Assembly (NCBI GenBank): GCA_002887195.1
Contig: PJAB01002050.1
Coordinates: 1 to 10,731 of the forward strand
Direction: 5' to 3'
From: Chrysochromulina parva
Lineage: Eukaryota > Haptophyta > Prymnesiales > Chrysochromulinaceae
DNA length: 10,731 nucleotides
The notes under the pieces are model-generated. The model did no database searches. It was not told where the DNA came from and saw only the letters and a program-made list of their open reading frames with translations. Shown piece after piece: positions 1 through 8,700 of this stretch; position 1 is the stretch's first letter, and each line of letters begins with the position of its first letter. The translations under genes and the position numbers were made by a program.

Positions 1-237
1 GGGGACCCCGGGGTGGCCCCTGGTCGCGTGAAGAAGAAGCGCCTCGCCCCGCGGCATAAACGTGATGTCCTCTCTCTCCTCGACGATGATGAGGCGCAAC
101 CCGCGGATGCCGAGCAGGACGCCCAACAGGACGCCCAAGAGGGAGAGCGAACTGGCCCTGCCATAGCCTCAGCAGCCTTGCTCGCGCCTCCGGAACGGGC
201 GGGGGCGGGGGCGGGGACGGGATGGTCCGTGGCATAG
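1..237 (+). CDS. Possible 3' end of an upstream gene (hypothetical, partial)
   Basis: One frame is open from the left edge to a TAG at 235-237 and has no ATG, so if real it is the last exon of a gene that begins outside the window. The roughly 79 codons give a basic stretch (VKKKRLAPRHKR), an acidic DDDE patch, Gln/Asp/Ala-rich repeats (QDAQQDAQ) and an Ala/Gly-rich end encoded by a (GGGGGC)n-like tract. I recognise no domain. The basic-then-acidic composition would suit a disordered tail, but a GC-rich region also produces open frames by chance. Confidence 0.3.
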   Translation, partial: GDPGVAPGRVKKKRLAPRHKRDVLSLLDDDEAQPADAEQDAQQDAQEGERTGPAIASAALLAPPERAGAGAGTGWSVA

Positions 238-967
238 AGAGCTCGAGTAATGGAGGGGTGCAACGGCGGTCAACGGTAGACAACGGGGACAATGGTGTGA
301 CGCGTGCATGGGGCATCAATCATAGCGAGCACAAAGCGAGCACTCGACGGACGTGTATTTAAGCTTGTCAGAATGTCGCAACCAGAACCACGGTCGTCGG
401 TCCACGCACATGCAACCACGCCTTGCGGACGTGACGCCTCAGGTGGAGGGGACATCGGACATGGTCGGTGATGTGAGTCGCGAGACGTGACTTGTGAGAT
501 GGATAGTTGTTAGTTCGCTACAAACATGCCAAAGCACAAGTGGATACACAACGCACGGGTCACGCTGTTCGGAGCGGAGATCGAGATGTGCGCGGCATGC
601 CCGCGAGGCGCGAGACGCGCAGGTCATGCGCGCAGGTCCAACACCGAGATTGGTCGGCGTGCCGGAACCACTGACACGGGTCACGGCCGGGCGATCCCAC
701 ACACGGAGTCGGCGAAAACGTGCGTACACGTCGCCGCTTCGTCGCCGCCAGGTGGGAGGTGGGCCGACCCTCGAAAGAGCTAAGTCCACCCATTACAGAC
801 ACGCGTACCAAAACGTGAAACGACCCGAAATCCAGCTCCTACGTCACAGACCACAGTGCCGGAGAGTGGTGCTGGTGGGGGGTGGAACGTTGGCCCGGAG
901 CCGGAGTCCACGGACATTCGGTGCAGCAAGACGTGGCGCTCCACAGCAAATATCGACTCAAGTGACC
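238..967. other. Region with no supported gene
   Basis: Several overlapping open frames occur on both strands, but their translations are Arg-, Thr- and Ser-rich, lack recognisable domains and shadow each other. I see no tRNA, rRNA, long repeat or clear intron signals. It may hold the untranslated or intergenic space of the leftmost gene. Confidence 0.5.
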
Positions 968-1582
968 TCAGAAGTCAATGTGGCGGCCTGAGCGACCTGC
1001 ACTGTGTCCCAACAGCATGAAGCTTCGAGAAGGTAACACCTTGCGCATGCCAAGGGCCGTGTTCACGAAGTGCTCCGCGCCGTACTTGAGATCTGGTGGA
1101 TTGGTGCAGCGGGTGCGCGGGTCGAACATGGGCACGAGCGTGGAGGAGTGCAGGTGCCCGGCTGTGTCCATATGAGCGTGGCGGTCGGAGTAGACGTTGT
1201 CGAAAGCTTCTTTCTCTACCATGGAATTCGACAGTGAAAGTTGCGTCATTTGACGATGCACGCCATCTTTGCCTCGCATGTACTCTAGCATGTGACGAGC
1301 GTTTGTCACGTTGGCCGTGTCCTGTGGGCCGACGCTGTGTGTTGCCACAAAATTATTGTACTCAGCCGCGAGCTGCCGCGGCGCTGCTCTTGGTGAATTC
1401 GCTGGCAAAATGCTCGCTCTTGTTGGTGAAATCCCCGTCCATGAGATCGCCAATCGTGGAGAGCGATCCACGATGGGGTCCTCTTGAAGGAGAGTCGCAA
1501 GTCTCATCGCCGCCATCCCGTTTCTTGATCCCTCCATCTTCCAACTTTTTCCTAGAAAAACAAAGTCAAGTTTCTTGTGCAT
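968..1582 (-). pseudogene. Unrecognised gene relic with apparent frame switches
   Basis: Reading from an ATG at 1582 on the minus strand gives an open frame to 968. Its composition (Asn, Tyr, Phe, Asp, Lys, Met well represented) is unlike the Arg/Ala/Pro-rich noise frames nearby. It starts MHKKLDFVFLGKSWKMEGS, and its better half, roughly 1370 down to 1020, includes AEYNNFVATHSVG and NSMVEKEAFDNVYSDRHAHM. Between about 1470 and 1370 the protein-like reading moves to another minus frame (TIGDLMDGDFTNKSEHFASE), then returns. That suggests two compensating small indels, or an unrecognised intron pattern, in a once-coding sequence. I do not recognise the family, and no partner gene or clear stop context helps. 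A chance frame remains possible. Confidence 0.35.
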
Positions 1583-2089
1583 GCAACAGGTTCCCTCTTC
1601 GGATTGCCGACGGTTATCACGCTCAAAATTGCGCCGCGCTCGCGGCGTTGAGGATGGTTTGAGCGTCGGCGCTCGGCGGCTTGGATGGCGGTCCGTGTCG
1701 TGATCTCGCCCATGTGCCATGTCTCGCCGCTCCCGACTGGGTGATCTGTGTACACACGGTAGTCGGTACGGTACACGGTACACCGTACTTTCCGTACAGC
1801 CGAAGGAGGTGTGAATTTCGCCTCGGCCCTCTCGGGGCGGACGTTTTTGAGATAAACTCGTTGACTAAAACTATTAACTTTCGTGGGGTTTTTTCGTCCT
1901 ACCACGATATACAAGAAACTCCGACGTGCGGTGGACGAAACTGTCAGTAATCGGCTACACTGGCTCCACACTGTTCAGACTTACTGCCAGCTGCAGTGGC
2001 TAGTACCAACCATCGAATAAACAAAGTCTCAAGAGGGACGAACAGGGCGCTGCGCGGCTCATGCCGGTGCTCGATGAAATGAACGGAAT
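1583..2089. other. Intergenic region downstream of the glycosidase gene
   Basis: No gene is supported here. The right part should contain the 3' untranslated region and polyadenylation site of the minus-strand glycosidase gene that stops at 2090. The left part holds a GTAC-rich block with short palindromes (1747-1798). Relative to the coding regions it is AT-richer, especially around 1850-1950. Confidence 0.5.
1747..1798. repeat. GTAC-rich palindromes and stem-loop
   Basis: TGTGTACACA at 1747-1756 is a perfect 10-bp palindrome. It is followed by GTACGGT (1766-1772), a nine-base loop and ACCGTAC (1782-1788), then another CCGTAC at 1792-1797. The motif (C)GGTAC recurs four or five times. It could be a transcription-end hairpin or a degenerate microsatellite; no function is shown. 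Confidence 0.45.
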
Positions 2090-5000
2090 CTAAAGCTGTC
2101 TAACTAGAATGTTGGCAACGCCGCTCACCGCAAACGTGTGCGAAACGGCGACGAGCGCCTGCGACGCGCTAGGCGGCACAGCCAGCAGCTGAATCGTCTC
2201 GCCAGCGGCGCCGTGACATCGCGCTAGGAGTCCACCATCTGCGGCCGTCTCCACCGACGCGAAGCGTGTCCGCGAGACGCCCACCCACTTGCTGCCCACC
2301 TCCCCGAGGAGCGCCCACCTGATGAGGGAGGTAATCAGGTTCAATCAGGTGCAATCTACCCATCTCCCCGAGGAGCGCCCACCTGATGAGGGAGGTAATC
2401 AGCCGTTGCAATCAGGTGCAATCAGGTGCAATCTGCCCATCTCCCCGCGAGGAGCGCCTACCCGTTGCTGAATCGTGGCGCGATGGTCCAGAGCTGAAAG
2501 TCGAGCTCGCCCCAAGACTCCAATGGCAGCGGGCTGGCAGAGTCGAATGGACGAACCACGTGCGGAGACTTGGTCTCCACCGCCACGTAGCCATGGGCAG
2601 AATCTGGCAGCGCGACCTCGTCGGTACGCAATTGGTACTTGGAGACGCCGACCGCCAGAATGTAAAACCAGAGCTGGTGGGAGACGGTGGTGTGGGTCGA
2701 TAGGACGACGCCGCTTGGTCCCCTGGCTCCAGGAGAGACGCGTGGCAGGATGTTGGCGTCGATCGGAGTGGCGGCGCGATCAGGTTGCAAGAGGACTCCG
2801 TCAGCACGGCATGAGCGCATGATGAGCGACGGATCTTCTGCCCCAATGAGGTCGCCGAGCATCACTGGACCGGTGGAAAGGGTCGCAGCAGCGGCGTGCA
2901 GGCGCGCGTTGTGCTCGGCGGACGTCCGCCACGTGCGGCCGTAACGGCCGAGGGCCCGATTGGACGACCACCACAGGTCCTTTGAGGGGCGTAGCCCTAG
3001 TGCGTCGGCCAGAAGGGACGTGTAGCCGATGTTCCATTGCGGTGTGTTCGGGTAATAGTCCAAGCTCGCCCGTACTGTCGTGACCGCCTCGGACTCGGTG
3101 GACGCGAGGAGCATTCGGGGCCACGCCATGCAGTAGATGAGCGACACCCCCGCTGTCACAGCGGCGGCGCCTAGGTTCCGAAGCCACATGTGCGAGATCG
3201 TCGCGTTGGATAGCGTCGCATTGAGCGCCGCCCACTGATTGTACCTGCCAAATAAGGGCGGATCGGGCACAGGATGCGCATGGCTTTGTGCACGGTAGCA
3301 TGCATGGAGTGAACGGGAGAGAGAGCAGAGAGAGCAGACACGCGACTCCGAGACCGCAGCGCATAGGATCCCGAGTGGCAACGGCGGAAGGCTGGCAGGT
3401 GGGTGGAAGTGGTCCTCACATCCAGTCGATCTAGACGCCGGCCTCATCAGTCATCAGTCATCAGTCATCAACTGTACTCACATCCAGTCGATCTCGACGC
3501 CCACAAGCCCGCGAATCGCGCCAGTCTTGTTGCGCAGCAGCTCACTCCAAAAGCGCTCGTCCAAGGGCAGCGCGATGCCGCCTTCAGTTGGGTTGGCGCT
3601 ATAGCGGTCTCGCTCGACGACAAACTCATACCTGCCGCCGGCATTCGGGCACAGCACACATTTGGGTCAGTTGACGGCGGGACTGATGACTGATGACTGA
3701 TGACTGATGACTGATGACTGATGACTGATGACATTTGGGTCAGTTGACGGCGGGAGAGTTCGACCCAACCTGTTTGTGATTCGCCTACCTTCCGCCATTT
3801 TGCCGCGCGTAGCTCGTATCGGCAGCAAAGAAGCGTGTGTGCGCAAGGATGCCCCATCCTGTGGCACGTGCAAGCTCTGCTAGTGCCTTGTCGCCGCCCC
3901 TACCGTCGGACCCTGGGAACGTACTGGGAAGCGCTTCCCAAGTCTTCACCCCGTTGAGCAATCCCTTTGGATACCACCACGAGTCCATGAGCCACCATTT
4001 ATACGGCAGCAACACCTCGTCTGCATGGCGCTTCACGTCCACGATCGTCTCCCCGTAATCCTTGCAGCCATGCTTGGCCGGGGCGTCTGAGATGTTCACG
4101 GCGCACCCAAACAAAGAATTCGCGTAGCGTTCTCCCCACATGAGGGGCGTGCTTGCCGCGCTCGACCCCCCAGCTGGCGTCGCGCTCGGAGGTCGGCCAC
4201 CCCGCTCACGCGGTGCAGTGTTGTAATAATACCATGCGCCTTGCTGGGTGGCGTAGCCCAGAGAATTGAGCGACACGTCCGCTGCGGCGCGCGCTCGCTT
4301 CGCATCTGCCGTGCCTGCTCTACGAAGCACAAGCGCTCCCGCCTTGCGCAGTGCAGCGTTGAATCCGTCGTCGATGACCATGAGCATCTCCGCCTCGTAG
4401 CCCGCAGGGATGCTCCCGACAGAGCCTAGCACGCCAAAATCGAGGGAGCCACTCGTGAGATCGTACTCGTGAGAGGAGCTCATGAAATTGCGAAGGGGCA
4501 TCAGCGCCACAGTATCGTTCAAGCCATCGGCGCACGGCAGCACAATTGGCCCCGCCACCAATCCACCCAGATCGACCGCGGCCGAGCTCTCATAGAAGGC
4601 GAGTGGGACATTCCCCTTCCCATCGGCAGGCGCGTCGGTTACGAAGGTGGGCCGGTTGGTCACGGGGTGTCTCACACGGACCATCTCGCGCGGCGCAGGC
4701 TCGGCAGCAGGATCCACTCCTCGCGCCGCTCCCGCCTGCCATGAAAAGCCTTTGCAGCGCCGCTCAGCAATGCAGAATGCCTTAGCATCGCCGAAGCGAG
4801 CATACGGAGCCTGGCCCCAAGGCGGTGTCAGGCTCATTGCGTCGAGCTCCTGCTGCACTGTCCTGGATGCGCGTGCACGGCCATCGTACGCGAGCGTGAG
4901 CACGCCACGTGCGATCCGGCTGCGGTTCCCTCCTCCTACCCCAGGCTCTTGCTTGAGGAAGGCTGATTGGGCGACCATGGCATCAAAGGAGCCAAATGCG

Positions 5001-5617
5001 GGCTCGGGGGAGTTGCCACCGCCCGCCCAGCTCAGCCAGTTCCGATACGCGCCGCCGAATGAGAGCCGAGGGAAGGCCGATGCGAGGCCGCAGTCATTGA
5101 AGAGACCAGCTGCCGGGCCGCCGATGAAGCCACACGGACGAGCTGAGGAAGTACCGTGCAGCACCCTCTGGAACTGTGTCGAAAATACGATGGCACTTTG
5201 CGCAGCATACGCACGGACCGCCGTCACCACAGAGTTCTCTGGTGCCATGCTCCACTCAAGAATGGCGGTGGAGAAGCATCCGAGTGCGTCGCAGCCAGTG
5301 CTTGTTGAGGCCGCCTTGAGCACTAGTTGCCGGATCTCGCCACCCGATCGAATGTATGGGCTCGAGAGGCTCGACGATGCCACCAGCCTGCCACGCGACG
5401 TTATCTCCAGGCTTCCAGATCGGGAGTTGATGCGCACTAGAAGGCGACCAGCGTCGAGGAGCACCGTATCTGGTAAAGGAGGTGAAGGTTCCATCGTGGA
5501 CTGGCTGCCTCTCAACACGGCCGCATAAGTTGAATCTGATACGACCTTCCTAAGTGCGCTAAGCGTGATGATAGCCGAACAAATCGTGAGCAAGAGCACG
5601 GTGCAGCGCGCCCGCAT
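2090..5617 (-). CDS. GH36/raffinose-synthase-like (clan GH-D) glycosidase, type II membrane or secreted, 4 exons
   Basis: My model joins 5617-3789, 3631-3482, 3244-2462 and 2318-2090 (996 aa); all junctions keep frame. The start at 5617 is chosen because it gives a signal anchor (MRARCTVLLLTICSAIITL); an in-frame ATG at 5764 would bury that segment and leave only 23 bp to the divergent gene. A large N-terminal part of about 500 residues, probably a beta-sandwich, precedes a barrel-like part: YKWWLMDSWWYPKG near residue 540, then GLVGVEIDWM with Asp658, then IYCMAWP and VRASLDYYP with Asp722. The order matches raffinose synthase and GH36 enzymes, whose nucleophile lies in a K-x-D motif and whose acid/base Asp lies in RASDD(F)YP, followed by a HNA-type helix and a GPV-LGD segment. 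The C-terminal exon (WALLGEVGSKWVGVS) fits the closing beta domain. Expected role: hydrolysis or transfer of alpha-galactosyl or related sugars in the secretory path. Glu replaces the family Lys two residues before Asp658, so substrate and activity are uncertain. Confidence 0.8.
2292..2461. repeat. Three copies of the exon 4 start separated by two related inserts
   Basis: On the plus strand the 27-29 nt exon fragment occurs at 2292-2318 (the real exon), 2356-2382 and 2433-2461 (with a 2-nt CG insertion). The inserts 2319-2355 and 2383-2432 both begin CTGATGAGGGAGGTAATCAG and contain CAATCAGGTG repeats. Confidence 0.95.
2319..2461 (-). other. Intron 3 of the glycosidase gene (143 nt), two tandem introner-like units
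   Basis: The donor is CAACGG|GTAGGCGCTC and the acceptor CTCATCAG|GTGGGCGCTC. Joining gives S-N-G-W-A-L-L-G-E-V-G-S-K-W. The intron consists of two consecutive units, 2461-2383 (79 nt) and 2382-2319 (64 nt). Each starts with a copy of the exon 4 beginning and ends in CCTCCCTCATCAG. CTGATT motifs, possible branch points, repeat inside each unit. Confidence 0.85.
3245..3481 (-). other. Intron 2 of the glycosidase gene (237 nt), duplicated donor site
   Basis: The donor is GACTGGAT|GTGAGT and the acceptor TATTTGGCAG|GTACAATC, giving E-I-D-W-M-Y-N-Q-W in frame. The last 20 exon bases plus GTGAG are repeated 62 bp inside the intron (3415-3439 against 3477-3501, 24/25 identical), so a second GTGAG donor exists. 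A CT-rich tract precedes the acceptor. Use of the inner donor would run straight into the TGA of ATG-TGA. Confidence 0.85.
3415..3501. repeat. 25-bp direct repeats around a short TCATCAG array
   Basis: Copies at 3415-3439 and 3477-3501 differ at one base (3433 A against 3495 C). The 37-bp spacer contains three TCATCAG units plus TCATCA (3444-3470) on the plus strand. That is the reverse orientation to the array at 3683-3730, so the two can base-pair over 27 nt. Confidence 0.95.
3632..3788 (-). other. Intron 1 of the glycosidase gene (157 nt) with nested 7-mer array
   Basis: The donor reads GGAAG|GTAGGC and the acceptor GGCGGCAG|GTATGAG. Joining restores R-Y-E-F-V-V-E-R-D-R in frame and removes an immediate in-frame TAG. 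Inside, a 25-bp perfect direct repeat (plus-strand copies 3658-3682 and 3731-3755) flanks a 48-bp array of the heptamer CTGATGA (TCATCAG in the sense of the gene). Confidence 0.85.
3658..3755. repeat. Heptamer array flanked by 25-bp direct repeats
   Basis: The plus strand shows ACATTTGGGTCAGTTGACGG-type copies starting at 3658 and 3731 (period 73, 25/25 identical). They are separated by nearly seven units of CTGATGA at 3683-3730. The structure is that of an insertion with a long target duplication, or of slippage repair, inside an existing intron. Confidence 0.95.
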
Positions 5618-5787
5618 TGGCAAAAACCGTGCGAGTTCACACAGCGTTTCAAAGGTCAGTCCAGCTTGTTTCCAACGTGAACTTTTGTCCGACGTGACGA
5701 ATTTCCGACGGCGCGTTGAGAAGTTTTTGTTTGTTTCCGAGGGCAACGTAGGATTCCTATGCAATTCAACCCCTATAGAGAAGCACT
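5618..5787. promoter_or_regulatory. Divergent promoter region between glycosidase and dioxygenase-GT61 genes
   Basis: Only 170 bp separate the two chosen start codons, so both genes probably share a bidirectional promoter. The stretch is less GC-rich than the flanking coding sequence and holds T-rich runs (GTTTTTGTTTGTTTCC near 5725) and two ACGTGA motifs near 5678 and 5692. No convincing TATA box is seen. If the glycosidase instead starts at 5764, the gap falls to 23 bp. Confidence 0.6.
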
Positions 5788-8700
5788 ATGCCCAAGCGCA
5801 AGCCATCGGCGAAAGCAACGTCCTCAGAGGCGAAATCTTTATTGCCCGTGGCCTCCACAGTAGCTTTGTCGGGTGCAGTACTCATTGCGGCCGCACTATT
5901 TGCTCGGTGGCCCGCCAGCAATCCGCCGCCGCCGCTGCCGCGATCAGAGAGTGAGATCAGACGTGTCACTAAACCATCCGCAGTGACAACAGACGAGAGC
6001 CATGATCATGCTGCTTCTGCGGCCTTCCACGCGACCGCTGCATCTGCTACCAACAAGGGCCCCAAGGAGCGGCCACAAGTCAAGGTCCTCCCGCTGAGCG
6101 TTTCCGAGAGCGCAGCTGCCGCTCCTGCTGGAACGCAGCGGGCCGTAGCATCCTTGAAAAAGGGCGGCTTTGCACGGCTCGAGGACTCGTTGCCGACCGC
6201 GCTACTGGAGTCGCTGCGCAACGCGACGGCAACCTTTGTAGATCGACTGCGCGCGATCGCCTCGCCTGCCTGGTCGCACTTTGGTCTGGCTGAGGCCCAC
6301 TTCTTCCAAGAAGTGTGCTTCGCGGACGTGATAGGTCGGCAGCCCGGCAAGTACGAGTGCGCGCTGCCCGAGCTCGAGGACTCGTCGGTGCTTTCATGGC
6401 TCGCACGAGAGGCTGCGTGGGTGTCGGTGGTACGTGACGCGCTTGGAGCGGATGCGCGGCTCGTGTCGGCGACGGTGATCGTGTCGATGGCACTGTCGCT
6501 TGAAGGGCGGCCCGCGCGCAACCAGTCATGGCATGCGGATGGGTCCTTCCGAGCGGGCAACGAGACGTGCGTCAACTGCGTCGAGACGGACGAGGCGTAT
6601 GGCATGGTGGTGTACGTGCCGCTGGCAGACGTGGAGGTGGGTGGCGGCGGTGAGGTCGAGTACGTTGTCGGCTCACACCGCGATGAGGCTTTGTATGCCG
6701 AGATGGTGCATGTCAACCAGGGAGGCAGCACGACCGACGAAGTCCTTGCACGCCACCCGCAGCTAAGGATCGATCGGCCGCGCCTCAAGGCCGGCACGGC
6801 GCTCATGTACGACTACCGGCTGCAGCTGTCAGCCCTGCATGCAAGTGCTCACCATGGCGCCCTCCCTCCCCACAGGTACGACTACCGGCTGCAGCACCGC
6901 GGCCTTGCACGCTCACTGCCGCACGGCCATCGGCCGATCCTCAAACTCGACTTTTTCCGGCGCGGCCACTCGGACTATGACAACCTTTGGTGCGTGCATG
7001 CGGGCACGGCGCTGCTCGCGGGGCCATGCGGCGCGCTGCTCAACGAGCAACTCGACTTGACAGACACACTCTGCCGTGGGTGGGCGGGCAGCGGCCGCTG
7101 TGCCGAGCCTCACGTGCTGCAGCGCTGCCAGCGCACGTGCTGTTTGCACGGCCACCCACCGGTGCCGCTCTCGCTGCCGCACGAACAGCTGGTGCAGCAG
7201 CAGCAGCGGCGGCTGGATGGGGCTGCCGACGCGGCGGCCGCCAAGGCGGCGGTCGTGCTCGATGCATGGGCCCTGCCCGATGGCGCCCAGGACGGCACCC
7301 AGGTGATGGTAGCCTCGCCGCCTCTGGCGCTGCGCTCCCTCTCCGATGTCGAGACGATCGATGGCGTCGGCTGGCAGAACACGCCCTTTGAGCGCGTCGC
7401 ACCGTCCGCCAAGCGCGGCAACCCACCCACGGCGGAGCTCAGGGCGGGAGATCCGAGCTGCGGAGCTGACGGTCGTATCGAGCTGAGCTGGAGTCAGTGC
7501 CCGGATTGCTGCTGCTTGGCGCACCCGGGTCGCTCCTTCCCGTGGCAACCAAGCTACGGCCCACGCACGGGCCTTGCCTTGCTGCGCCACGCGTACGTGG
7601 CGATTGATGGTCTTGTGATCCGCCTCGACGCTCCGCCGGCGACCCACACGACCACCCACGACGCTAGCCACGCGGGGCTGCGACCGTTGGGAGGGGTGCA
7701 GTATGCCTGGGCGGGGAGTGGCGTGTCCGAGATGCTTGTGGCCTCGGGGCTCGCGACTGTCGGCGCTGGCGGCCTCGAGGGAGCGACGACCGGTAAGGAG
7801 GCCGCGGGGACGCCCGAGCCGTTGCTGCATGTGCCCGGAGGCCTCGCCACACTCAAGGTCGCTGACGCCGTGTGGATCACGCGACGTGCGAATCTCACGA
7901 GCCCAGCGGCCGCGCGGCGCGTCGAGCCCTTCTGGGAGTGGTACGACTACCCTGCCAAGCTCGGGGGGGGCGTGGGGCGCTGCGCCACCGAGGTCGATGA
8001 CGTGGCCGCTGTCGGCCCTCGAAGGGCTGTCGTGCGCCTCTACGGGCGGCTGGCGGCGCTCAACCGCTTTATCTCGGCGTCATTCTACCACTGGCTAGTC
8101 GACACGCTGCCCTTCGTCGAGATGGCGCGATTGCACGAGGCCACCCGCCGGCGAGCGGCGGGCACGCCCACAACGGCGCGCTCTAGGCTGCGCTACCTCG
8201 TGTACGGCTCGCCCTTCGCCCGAGCGCACCTCGACCTCCTCGGCATCGATCCGGAGGATGTGATCACGTACGATCCGTGCGTGCTGTACCACGGGGCCGA
8301 GGTGCTCGTGCCCTTCGGGAGCGGTTCGGGCCTCACGATGCTCTCGAAGCCGCACTATCTCGCCGTGCGCCGTGCACTTCGGGCACCAGCGATGCGCCAG
8401 CTGCCGGCGCCGGCGCCAGCTGCGAAGCGGCCGTTGAATGAGGGCTGTGCGCCGGCGGTGCTCATCGTGCGCACGGCGAGCGACTCCCAATCGAGGTCGT
8501 TCCTTTCGGAGGCGCCGGCCGTCTTGGAGACGATGCGCCAGCGCCTGCCGGTGGGGGCGCACGAGAGCACACGCGTCGAGTTGGGCGCGCTCACCGCGCT
8601 CGAGCAGCTCGCCCTCTTTTCACGTGCGGGGATCGTTGTCGGTCTGGAGAGCGGCGGGCTTGCCAATGGGCTCTTCCTCGCCGAAGGGGCGACACTGGTC

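Noticed and set aside
494..991. Plus-strand open frame of 165 codons
   Set aside because: Arg/Thr/Ser-rich, overlaps several other open frames and shows no motif.
1096..1662. Plus-strand open frame opposite the relic
   Set aside because: Its composition is less protein-like than the minus strand, and it has no recognisable motif.
2016..2021. AATAAA polyadenylation signal
   Set aside because: It is on the plus strand with no plus-strand gene ending just before it; the nearby gene is on the minus strand.
4647..5528. Long plus-strand open frame of 293 codons
   Set aside because: It lies entirely antisense to glycosidase exon 1, whose frame has the family motifs; this is a GC-rich shadow.
6807..6875. 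Unspliced 1037-residue version of the dioxygenase-GT61 protein
   Set aside because: The 23 extra codons duplicate Y-D-Y-R-L-Q and sit just before the iron-ligand His; GT-AG ends and the shared intron body make an intron far more likely.
6913..7830. Long minus-strand open frame inside the fusion gene
   Set aside because: Arg-rich shadow of the dioxygenase-GT61 coding frame with no domain.
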